This document shows, one piece after another, positions 49,481 to 56,929 of a stretch of DNA of 64,000 nucleotides. Both the position numbers and the translations under genes were made by a program. The notes under the pieces were generated by a model. That model had not been told where the DNA came from, searched no databases, and saw only the letters and a list, made by a program, of their open reading frames with translations. Source of the stretch: Streptomyces hygroscopicus (GTDB taxonomy: Bacteria; Actinomycetota; Actinomycetes; Streptomycetales; Streptomycetaceae); NCBI GenBank assembly GCA_002021875.1, contig CP018627.1:3658001-3722000 (forward strand), read 5' to 3'. The first letter of the stretch is position 1, and the number at the start of each line of letters is the position of its first letter.

Positions 49481-50985
49481 CGCTGCCACCCCCCTGTGCG
49501 CAGCGCCACACGGTCCACCTTCCCGTGGGCCGTACGAGGCAGCTCCGCCAGCACGACGCAGCGGTCCGGCGCCCGCGCGGCGCCAAGTCGCTCCACCAGT
49601 GCCCGCAGCACCTCGTGCGCCGCGAGATCCGTGACCGCCCAGACGGTCAGTACGCCGGCGGCGTCGGGCGGCGCCGTGGCGGCGGCCCTCACCCCCGGAA
49701 CGTCCAGCAGAGCCGTCTCCAGCTCCAGGGTGCTCATCCGCCAGCCACGGTGCTTGAAGATGTCGTCGCTCCTGCCGAGGAAGTACAGCCGCCCGTCCGG
49801 ATCGATCCGGCCCGTGTCGCCCGTGTAGACGGCCGTGCCGTCGCCGTCCGGGGCCGGGCCGAAGCGGTGCGCGGTCTCCTCGGGGGCGTTCCGGTAACCG
49901 GCCATGACGTGCGGACCCGCCGATACGATCTGGCCGGCGGTGCCTGGCGGTTGCGGGCGGCCGTGCTCGTTGACGACGAACAGCCGGGTGCCCGGCAAGG
50001 CCCGGCCGACGGTGCCCGGGTGCGTCAGGTCTTCGTCGGGGTCGGCGATGGTGATGCGCTTGCACTCGGTCATCCCGTACATGCACACGAGGGAGCTGCC
50101 GGGGAACACGGCGCGGACCCGGGCGGCGTCGGCGCCGACGAGGGCCGCGCCGGTGTTGGTCAGCAGCCGCACCCGGGTGGGGCGCGGGTCGCGCCGTGCG
50201 AGCCGGGCCAGCGTGACACCGAGGGCAGGGACCAGGGGCAGCACGGTGGCGCCGCCCTCACGCAGCCGCGCCAGCTCGCCCGCGGACATCTCCCCCGGCG
50301 GCAGCACCAGTTCGGCGCCGGCGAGTGCGCAGAGGAAGAGCTGGTAGAGCCCGTAGTCGAAGGAGAGCGGCAACCGGTTCCAGACGACGTCCTGCGGTTG
50401 GTAGCCGAGGCGCTCGGCAATGGCGCGTGCGGCGAAGACCACCGCCCGGTGAGGGCAGACGATGCCCTTGGGGCGTCCGGTGGAGCCGGAGGTGTAGAGC
50501 AGCAGCGCCTCGTCCGACGCTCCGACCTGGTGGCGGGGCTCGGGGGCGGCGGCGGGGCGGACACCGTCGCGCAGCAGGGTGGAGACGCGGACCGCGGCAC
50601 CGCCGGCGGCCGGGACCGGTCTGTCGGCGGTCGCCACGAGCACGGGCCGTGCGTCGGCCAGCAGGTGGGAGAGTTCGAAGTCGCTGCTCGCCGGGCGGGC
50701 CGGGACGAGGGAGCACCCGGCCCGCAGCACGCCGAAGAGCAGCGCGGCGAACTCCCGGCCCGGCGGCAGCACCGAGAGCACCCTGCCGCCCGGTTCGACG
50801 CCGTGCTCGGCGAGTCTCCTTGCGACCGTCCAACTGGCGGCGGAGAGCCGGCTCCAGGTCCAGGATCCAAAGGCGTCACGCACCGCGGGGCGCGGACCGT
50901 GCAGACGGGCGGCCCGGTCGAGGACGGTCACCAGGTCGACGGGGATGCCGGGGGCCGCCGGTGTGGTGGGAACGACGTCCGTCAT
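49477..50985 (-). CDS. AMP-forming acyl/aminoacyl ligase (adenylation enzyme)
   Basis: 502 residues from ATG 50985. All core motifs: LLLYTSGSTGRPKGI (A3), GMTECKR (A5), YTGDTGRIDPDGRLYFLGR (A7), DIFKHRGWRMSTLELE (A8) and catalytic Lys in PRTAHGKVDRV (A10). It activates a carboxylic acid, here probably an amino acid, and loads it on the stand-alone ACP. Its start overlaps the upstream C39/ABC remnant (TGATG) and its stop overlaps the decarboxylase (ATGA). Substrate code not deducible by eye. Confidence 0.9.
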   Translation of the reverse strand: MTDVVPTTPAAPGIPVDLVTVLDRAARLHGPRPAVRDAFGSWTWSRLSAASWTVARRLAEHGVEPGGRVLSVLPPGREFAALLFGVLRAGCSLVPARPASSDFELSHLLADARPVLVATADRPVPAAGGAAVRVSTLLRDGVRPAAAPEPRHQVGASDEALLLYTSGSTGRPKGIVCPHRAVVFAARAIAERLGYQPQDVVWNRLPLSFDYGLYQLFLCALAGAELVLPPGEMSAGELARLREGGATVLPLVPALGVTLARLARRDPRPTRVRLLTNTGAALVGADAARVRAVFPGSSLVCMYGMTECKRITIADPDEDLTHPGTVGRALPGTRLFVVNEHGRPQPPGTAGQIVSAGPHVMAGYRNAPEETAHRFGPAPDGDGTAVYTGDTGRIDPDGRLYFLGRSDDIFKHRGWRMSTLELETALLDVPGVRAAATAPPDAAGVLTVWAVTDLAAHEVLRALVERLGAARAPDRCVVLAELPRTAHGKVDRVALRTGGWQR

Positions 50986-51734
50986 CACTCGCCCTCCCCG
51001 CCCGGCCGGACCGAAGAGCGGCAGGGGCCGTCGTGCGCTGGTGACGCGTCGTGCCGCCCCGCCTGCACGACGCGGCCCTCGTCGAGCACGACGATCCGGC
51101 CGGTGTCCTCGACGGCGGTGAGGCGGTGCGCGATGACGACCAGGGTGGTTCCGGGCCCGCGCATAAGGGTGTCGGCCCGGCAGGACTGTGGATCGGCCGG
51201 ATGCACTCGTCGGCCGTCGATTCGGTCCGGCACTACGAAGTGGCTGAAGTTCCGGAGCGGGAGCGCGCCCGGCGGCAGTCCGCGCAGTGCCTTCGGGACG
51301 GAGCACACGCCCCGGTGGCGGACCCCGAGGTCCCGGGCGCCGTCCGGGATCCGGCGGGCCTCGCGCGGTTGCCGGACGGAGACGATCACCCCGTGCAGGG
51401 CAAAGACCGCGGCCGGGCACGCGACGGTGTAGCCGGTGGTCCGCGTCTGCGGACGCACCGGGACCCGCGGCCCCCGCAGCGTGACGAGGGGGGCCCGCGC
51501 TGCCTTCCGCGGCGGCCTGCGCTCCGCGGGCCCTCCAGGCCTGTCCCGGACCGTGTCTCGGCGCCGCAGGCGGGATTCCGCGGCGTCCACGGACATCCCG
51601 AATTCCGGAGGGGCGCCGCGCGCGCCCGTCGCCCGGGCGTGAAGGAATCGGTCCCTGAAATTCGGTGAGGCCTCGGATTCCGCCGGCGTCCCGGTGTTCT
51701 CCACCGCTGTCTCCGGAATGGCGGCTGGGTACAT
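50985..51734 (-). CDS. In-frame relic of a C39-peptidase ABC exporter
   Basis: 249 residues from ATG 51734 (GAGGAG just upstream). Residues 90-185 resemble the peptidase head of NHLP/lanthipeptide-type exporters: C106 (VACPAAVFALHG), GVRHRGVCSVPKALRGLP, H165 (RNFSHFVVPD) and D181 (HPADP), with the usual 16-residue His-Asp spacing but a shortened Cys-His segment. Residues 190-249 are the end of an ABC ATPase (TTLVVIAHRLTAVED with the H-loop, IVVLDEGRVVQAGRHD). The membrane domain, Walker A, signature and Walker B are gone, yet the frame and codon bias are kept. Either a recent clean deletion or a small protein retained for another use. The first 80 residues are unrecognised. Confidence 0.6.
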   Translation of the reverse strand: MYPAAIPETAVENTGTPAESEASPNFRDRFLHARATGARGAPPEFGMSVDAAESRLRRRDTVRDRPGGPAERRPPRKAARAPLVTLRGPRVPVRPQTRTTGYTVACPAAVFALHGVIVSVRQPREARRIPDGARDLGVRHRGVCSVPKALRGLPPGALPLRNFSHFVVPDRIDGRRVHPADPQSCRADTLMRGPGTTLVVIAHRLTAVEDTGRIVVLDEGRVVQAGRHDASPAHDGPCRSSVRPGGEGE

Positions 51735-52318
51735 GACTCCTCAGACATGGGATTCGGGCAGGTATACGCGAATACCGGATCGGGGCGGGCTGCCATGCCC
51801 TTCTCCCTCAATTTAAGACCGCCGGATCTATTTCCGATCTCCGATCGATCAGCGTCCCTGCGGAGTCCGCCCCCCGTTCCGCGCCGCGGCGGTGAAGGCG
51901 TCGGCGGCCTCCGAGGTGAAGTCCCGCGCACCGGAAGGGAGTCCCTGCCGCGGGGGATCCGTAGTCGTGCACGGTCAGGTCGGATCCGTTGCGGCGACAG
52001 GCGCCGACAGGCCCACGGGCGTGCGGAGACGGCCCGGCGAGCGAGCGGCGCGGTGTCCGGCGCTGGGACGGTGAGTCATCCGGACAGGGCGCTCCGAAGG
52101 CACCGGCGTCGAGCGGCCCCCTCAGTCCGCAGCCCGGACCTGACGGGTTCGGGCGGCGCTCCGGCCGGAACGGCACAGGACGCCTCCCGCTCCCGACCGG
52201 ACATCAGCCGAATTGTGCCGCCTTCCCCATAGAAGTGTTTCCGTGCGACTCGGCACTGGAAAAATGGAATGGATTCTGCGACGATTCGAGTCGTCACCGG
52301 AACGCGAAAGGCGAACTC
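51735..52318. promoter_or_regulatory. Divergent intergenic region between ligase operon and ACP
   Basis: About 580 bp upstream of both the minus-strand C39 relic/ligase/decarboxylase/dehydrogenase set and the plus-strand ACP/PPase pair. An inverted repeat GGTAT-acgcga-ATACC lies at 51761-51776, 27 bp before the minus-strand start, in an AT-richer patch, and is a possible operator. No convincing gene; long frames here lack family likeness. Confidence 0.45.
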
Positions 52319-52570
52319 ATGGACAGGTGCGAGGTCACCGATATCGTGCGCGCACGGGTCGGTGAACTACTCGGCGACGCCCAAGGCATCGGAGATCTGG
52401 ACATCCTCTCCCATCACGGTCTCAACTCGCTGCTCAGCGTCGAGCTGACTCTCCGCATCGAGGAGGATTTCGACATCATCTTCGAAGACGACGAGTTGAA
52501 TTTCGAGAACTTCGAGACGCTGAAGAGCATTACTGACCTGGTGGCCGGAAAGGAAAACGTCCATGGCTGA
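52319..52570 (+). CDS. Stand-alone acyl carrier protein
   Basis: 83 residues, ATG 52319 with GAAAGG upstream. Four-helix ACP pattern with phosphopantetheine Ser37 in HHGLNSLLSVELTLRIE (NSL instead of the usual DSL) and an acidic second half (FEDDELNFENFETLKS). Acidic overall, as in trans-acting ACPs. It should be loaded by the AMP-ligase and present the amino-acyl group to the decarboxylase, dehydrogenase and condensation protein. It overlaps the next gene by 8 nt. Confidence 0.9.
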   Translation: MDRCEVTDIVRARVGELLGDAQGIGDLDILSHHGLNSLLSVELTLRIEEDFDIIFEDDELNFENFETLKSITDLVAGKENVHG

Positions 52571-52934
52571 GCAGGAGGGTGCGACAGGAGGCGGGACAGG
52601 GTTCTTCGCCCACCTCGACGAGTTGGTCGCCTCGGCCGAGCTGGTCGTCGACCGGCCGAAGGGATCGCGCCACCCGCGCGTCCCCGAAGCCGTCTATCCC
52701 GTCCACTACGGGTATCTGGAAGGGACCACCGGCGGTGACGGCGACGGGGCGGACGTCTTCGTCGGCGACGCGTCGGACGCCGGCGTGGTCGGCGTTTTCC
52801 TGACCGCCGACCTGCTCAAGCGGGACGTCGAGGTGAAGATCCTGCTGGACTGCTCCCCCCAGGAGATCGAGCAGGTGCACCACCTGCTCAACGACGTACT
52901 GGAGATCGGCGGACTGCTGGTGCCCCGCCGGTAG
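52563..52934 (+). CDS. Inorganic pyrophosphatase-like protein
   Basis: 123 residues, shorter than family I PPases (about 160-175). It keeps VVDRPKGSRHPRVPEAVYPV and HYGYLEGT plus the metal-site acids in GDGDGADVFVGD (compare DGDPLDVLV). It lacks part of the N-terminal strand and the later Asp/Lys cluster can only partly be placed. Coupled by overlap to the ACP gene. Small PPase-like proteins often accompany carrier-protein ligase sets and may remove PPi from the adenylation step; whether this one is active is uncertain. Confidence 0.78.
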   Translation: MAEQEGATGGGTGFFAHLDELVASAELVVDRPKGSRHPRVPEAVYPVHYGYLEGTTGGDGDGADVFVGDASDAGVVGVFLTADLLKRDVEVKILLDCSPQEIEQVHHLLNDVLEIGGLLVPRR

Positions 52935-52949
52935 GCCCGGAGCGCGGCC

Positions 52950-53957
52950 TCAGGGGCCGGTGTCCTGCCGTTGCGGCAGTGCCCCGGCCCGGTGTGCGTC
53001 CGGGTAGGGCAGGAGGCCGAGCGCACGGTGGTCGCAGTCGGCCGGGCAGCCCAGGAAGCACAGGCGTACCGTCCCGGCCGGGGCCCCGAAGTCCTGTCCG
53101 TCGCCCACGCGCAGGCCGTGCTCCCGCAGCAGGTGGTCCACCGGCTCCTCGATGCCGAGCCGTACCAGCACGCTGGCGCCGCCGTGCTGCCGGGCGCCGG
53201 ACACGGCCGAGGCGTGGGCGGTGAGGGCGGCCACCGCCCGGCAGCGCTCCAGCAGCCGCTCGACACCCCCGTCCGCGGCGAAGCGGGCCCAGGCCCGCTG
53301 CCATACCGCCGGCGGGGCAGCGGCCCGCAGGTGTGCCTCGACCTGGGGCGGCACCGTGTGACCGTGCAGCCAGCCCAGCCGGGCCCACGGCCCGGCAGCT
53401 TTGGTCATCGACCCAGCGACGAACGCGCCCGGCACCCGCAGGCCCTCCGCACGGAGCCCAGGAGGGGTGAAGAACCGGTACGTCTCATTCTGCACCAGGA
53501 CTCCGCCGTCGGCGACGAAGCCAGCCAGGCGGTCGGCGGCCGCCCGGTCCAGGCTCCAGCCGTCGGGGTTGCGCCAGGGCGAGGTGATCCACAGCAGGTG
53601 CTCGCGGGCGGGCCGGGCGATGCGCAACGCCTCCCTCAGATCCGCCTGGAGCACCCGGGCACCGCACCGTTCGAAGGCCGTGACGACTCCGAGGAAGCTG
53701 GGCCTTTCCACCACGACTCTGCGTCCCAAGAGGGCGAACGGCGCCACCAGAGGGCGGATTCCCGAGCTGACGAGCGGCCCGCCCGCCGCCACGGACAGTC
53801 CGAGCACGGCGCCCAGCGCGGCCCGCAACTCGGGATCGCCCTGCCAGGGCGGCCGGGCGTCCCAGCCCGGATCACAGGCCGCCCGCCGAAGGCAGCGCCG
53901 CCACAGCTCCGCCAGGTCGTCCGGCCACCGGTACGGGGCTCCGGTCAGATCGTGCAT
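52950..53957 (-). CDS. Fold-type I PLP aminotransferase-like enzyme
   Basis: 335 residues, a little short for the class, and resembling the MocR catalytic domain. Schiff-base Lys K186 in GSMTKAAGPWARLGW, SPWRNPDGWS in place of NPTG, and NETYRFF where most relatives have D-E-x-Y: the Asp that contacts the PLP ring nitrogen is Asn (N157), which should change or weaken catalysis. The start overlaps the upstream gene by 1 nt (TGATG). It ends 15 bp from the convergent PPase gene. Could install or remove an amino group on the pyrimidine or on the ACP-bound unit. Confidence 0.8.
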   Translation of the reverse strand: MHDLTGAPYRWPDDLAELWRRCLRRAACDPGWDARPPWQGDPELRAALGAVLGLSVAAGGPLVSSGIRPLVAPFALLGRRVVVERPSFLGVVTAFERCGARVLQADLREALRIARPAREHLLWITSPWRNPDGWSLDRAAADRLAGFVADGGVLVQNETYRFFTPPGLRAEGLRVPGAFVAGSMTKAAGPWARLGWLHGHTVPPQVEAHLRAAAPPAVWQRAWARFAADGGVERLLERCRAVAALTAHASAVSGARQHGGASVLVRLGIEEPVDHLLREHGLRVGDGQDFGAPAGTVRLCFLGCPADCDHRALGLLPYPDAHRAGALPQRQDTGP

Positions 53958-54463
53958 CACAGCCCCGAACGGTCCCAGTCCAGCGCCCCGAGCCCGCGCG
54001 CGGACCGGAAGCGACCGATCTGCGCGGTGACCCGCACGGTGGCCGCGTGCCGTCCGGCCTGCCGGATCACCGGCAACTCGAACGGCAGCCGTGCGCGGAG
54101 CACGGCGTCCTGCTCGTCGACGGCCGCGTGCGCACGCTCGGCGTCGGCCTCGGTGGCCCGGTAGGAGAGGGGCAGGGCGCGCAGGGCTGCCGCCACGGGA
54201 TGGCCGGAGGAGGCGATAAGCGCGTGCAGGTGCTCCCGCTCGGGCACTCCCTGCATCCCGTCCAGGGAACAGTGGCACACGAGGATCGCGTACAGCGCCT
54301 TGGCGCATGCCTCGACGCACAGGTCCCAGGCGCCCGTGGCCCGCGCCGCCTCGATGTCCTCCAGCGTGGGGTCGACCGAACGGGCATACCGCCAGGCGCC
54401 GTTGGCTCCGTGCGTCCCGAGCCACAGGCCGTCGATCCCGTCATCCGAAGAGAAAACAGTCAC
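53957..54463 (-). CDS. Small helical protein, possible HEPN-type partner
   Basis: 168 residues from GTG 54463 (GTGA overlap with the nucleotidyltransferase gene). No firm family. The first half is helical (DIEAARATGAWDLCVEACAKALYAILV) with a pattern like HEPN proteins, which are usually encoded beside minimal nucleotidyltransferases as here, and has a later Tyr/Arg helix (LPLSYRATEADAERAHAAV). No R-x4-6-H catalytic motif of HEPN RNases is visible, so a structural partner role is more likely. Treat the HEPN label as tentative. Confidence 0.5.
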   Translation of the reverse strand: MTVFSSDDGIDGLWLGTHGANGAWRYARSVDPTLEDIEAARATGAWDLCVEACAKALYAILVCHCSLDGMQGVPEREHLHALIASSGHPVAAALRALPLSYRATEADAERAHAAVDEQDAVLRARLPFELPVIRQAGRHAATVRVTAQIGRFRSARGLGALDWDRSGL

Positions 54464-55455
54464 GGCTGCAGCCTCCCCCGCACCACGTCGGGATCGGCCA
54501 CCAGGTCCAGCTGGGCACGCCGAAAGGCGTCCAGCAGCCGTCCCGGCGAGTGCTCCCCCAGCACCCGCGCGAGGGGGCCCTCGGCCTCCAGCCACTCAGT
54601 GAACAAGCGGTCGTGCCGGTTGACCAGGAAGCCGCGCCCGGCCAGGTCGGCCCGGCGCAGCCCCTCGGCGGGGCGGACGCGGACCGCTTCCAGTACACCG
54701 GAAGGCGTCCAGGCGAGCCGGGCGAGCAGTCCGGCGCCGCCGTCGGCGGGCGGTCCCGGGTCCGGCAGCGGCAGCGGCAGCCCGAGCCGTCGCACCCGGG
54801 CGGGCAGCCACTTCTCCCCCGTGGTCACATCGCCTGCGGCCCGGCAGTGCACCTCCAGGACGCCGCGCGCCGCGCGGTTCCACAAGTAGCCCGACGCCTG
54901 CGCGGTCCACCCGTCCGCCCCCTCCCGGGTGGCACGGTCGGCAAGGAGTGCGACGGCGGCGTCCACCAGGGCACGGTCAAGGGCCTGCCGGACGATTGCG
55001 GGCAGCAGCGCCCGGACCTCCTCCTCGGAGAAGAGCGCCCCGGTCCCGGCGTCCAGCGGCACGGCGTGCACCCAGCGGCAGAGCCAGCGCCGTTGGGAGC
55101 CCCGCACCGCGGGGTCCAGGGCGACCCGCCCGAAGGGCAGGTCGGCGACCGGGACGCCGCTCAGACGCGCCACCTCGCGCGCGGGCCACTGCGCGGGGAA
55201 CAGCTCCACATCCACGGTCGTGTCGCCCACATGGTGCAGCCGGGATCCGACGGGTTGTTCCAGCCCGTCCACCAGGACGTGCACATCGACGTCGCTGCGG
55301 GCGTTACCGAACCCGGAGGCGAGTGAACCGACGAGGTAGCGGGGCCCGTGCGCCTTCCCCTCGTCCACCAGCGCGGTGATCCGGCCGGCGGTCAGGCCAA
55401 CGGTGGCGAGCGCCTGCCCGGCGTCCGGCGGCCGGAGCCGTACGGTGCCGGTCAT
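54460..55455 (-). CDS. Nucleotidyltransferase domain protein (minimal NTase type)
   Basis: 331 residues from ATG 55455 (ATGA overlap). The Pol-beta-type signature is complete: GS at 43-44 (YLVGSLASGFG), D55 and D57 (SDVDVHVLV) and the third acid in VDVELF (D82/E84). A long C-terminal helical part follows (about 130-331). It should transfer a nucleotidyl group, as in kanamycin or lincosamide nucleotidyltransferases, to a hydroxyl or similar group. In this cluster it may modify an intermediate or protect the host. Confidence 0.82.
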   Translation of the reverse strand: MTGTVRLRPPDAGQALATVGLTAGRITALVDEGKAHGPRYLVGSLASGFGNARSDVDVHVLVDGLEQPVGSRLHHVGDTTVDVELFPAQWPAREVARLSGVPVADLPFGRVALDPAVRGSQRRWLCRWVHAVPLDAGTGALFSEEEVRALLPAIVRQALDRALVDAAVALLADRATREGADGWTAQASGYLWNRAARGVLEVHCRAAGDVTTGEKWLPARVRRLGLPLPLPDPGPPADGGAGLLARLAWTPSGVLEAVRVRPAEGLRRADLAGRGFLVNRHDRLFTEWLEAEGPLARVLGEHSPGRLLDAFRRAQLDLVADPDVVRGRLQP

Positions 55456-56849
55456 CGGCCCGCCTTCCCGGTGGCACGGACCACCGCGCGCGGCAGTACG
55501 CCCCACACCGTCGAGACGAAGACGGAAGAGCCGTAGGTCAGCGTCCGGTGGCCGGCCGACCAGCGCAGCCCGCCCTCCGGTGCGCCGGACCCGGTGCGGC
55601 CTTCGGCGTCGGAAGCGGGCGTGGTGGGGGCCGCGGCCGGCGTGAGCCGGTCGCCGGGCCACCGGTCGCCCGCGTCCGTGCCCTCGCGGTCAAGCGTGCG
55701 GGCCAGTTCGAGCGGGACCAGCCGCACGCAGCGCCACGGTGCGGGCCGCCGCGACAGCGCGGGCGCGGCGACCACCCGCGGACGGGTGGGCAGGGCGTAG
55801 AAGGCGAGGGCGCCGAGCACCGCACCCGCGCGGGCCGGGAGCGAACGGGTGTGCGCGCCGGCCTGCCCGAAGGCCCGGCCGGTGGTGCGCAGCACACGGA
55901 CGGGCGCGGTGCGGGCCATCAGGCCGGTGGCGACCACCGGCCGGGCGGCGCGCCTCGGACCTGCCGCGATCAGGGCCTCCAGCACCTCCCGCTGGCCGGC
56001 ATCGGTGCGGGTGATCTCCAGGACGACGCGTGCGATGTCGGCCAGGTGCCCGCCCAGCACAGCGGTCCTGGCGTCGGCCGCGAGTGCGCCGACCTCGGCC
56101 GGGCCGAGCGTCCGGGCCGCGACCCAGAGGTCGTTGACGTCCTTGAGGGTGATGTGCACGTCTCCGCCGCTGTTGCCCAGCATCGGCCGCAGATTCGCGA
56201 CCTGAGGCAGCGGGCGCAGGCCCGGTTCGGTCGGCGCGGGCAGCGGCAGCAGGCCGCAGTGGCCCGTGGAGTAGCCGGGGCCGAAGTGGATGTCCACGGC
56301 GGCGAATCCGCTCGGGCCCGTGAGTTTGTACTGCCCGTAGGGCCTGCGGTCCGTGGTCTGTTTGATCCACGGCAGTTCGCCATGGTCCGTGCGGTAACCG
56401 TGTCGCCGCAGCCGGTCGGCGAGCGCCAGTGCCTCCTCGGCCCCGGCGACGCAGACGTCCGCGTCGCGCAGTTCGCGCAGCTTCGGCTCCGGGTAGTCGG
56501 CCCGGCTGGAAAGGCCCTTGATGCCCCATACCGGGATACCGAGTTCGGTTCCGAGGCGGTCGAGCAACCCGGTCGCGGCGTCCTGCGCGGCGGCGCGCCT
56601 GATCCGCTCGGCGACGAAGGGCTCGAGTTCCCGGGCGAGTTCAGCGCCGTCCGACGCGGTGGCGAGATGGTCCGCGGCGATCAGTACGACCCGGTTGCGC
56701 CGGATAACGTCGGCGACGCGGTCCAGCGGGCGCTCGCCCCGACGGACCAGCGAGGCGATCCGGTCGAGTGTCTCCGCGATGGGCGACGCCGGGACGAGGA
56801 CTCCCATCTGCAGTTCCGGAAAGGCGGCCGGGACACGGGTATCGGGCAT
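55452..56849 (-). CDS. Nucleotidyltransferase family protein (NTP_transf_5-like)
   Basis: 465 residues, ATG 56849 with AGGAGA upstream. The core, IKGLSSRADYPEPKLREL then RDADVCVAGAEEALALADRL, is the NTP_transf_5 pattern (LKG ... R-x-x-D-x-D). A helical C-terminal region follows, with a basic stretch around 330-400. Members occur in lasso-peptide and exosortase/HPr-kinase linked clusters, where they modify peptides or sugars. An HPr-kinase-like gene also occurs here (63.2 kb). First gene of a four-gene coupled set. Confidence 0.75.
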   Translation of the reverse strand: MPDTRVPAAFPELQMGVLVPASPIAETLDRIASLVRRGERPLDRVADVIRRNRVVLIAADHLATASDGAELARELEPFVAERIRRAAAQDAATGLLDRLGTELGIPVWGIKGLSSRADYPEPKLRELRDADVCVAGAEEALALADRLRRHGYRTDHGELPWIKQTTDRRPYGQYKLTGPSGFAAVDIHFGPGYSTGHCGLLPLPAPTEPGLRPLPQVANLRPMLGNSGGDVHITLKDVNDLWVAARTLGPAEVGALAADARTAVLGGHLADIARVVLEITRTDAGQREVLEALIAAGPRRAARPVVATGLMARTAPVRVLRTTGRAFGQAGAHTRSLPARAGAVLGALAFYALPTRPRVVAAPALSRRPAPWRCVRLVPLELARTLDREGTDAGDRWPGDRLTPAAAPTTPASDAEGRTGSGAPEGGLRWSAGHRTLTYGSSVFVSTVWGVLPRAVVRATGKAGR

Positions 56850-56929
56850 GGTGGTCTCCTGGCGGGGTCAGGGCTCTGCACGGCCGGACGGGGGTGGGAG
56901 GGCCGGACCGGGGCGGACATAATCTGGGC

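Noticed and set aside
49525..51432. Plus-strand frame of over 600 codons across the AMP-ligase
   Set aside because: Shadow of the ligase, which has motifs A3 to A10 on the minus strand.
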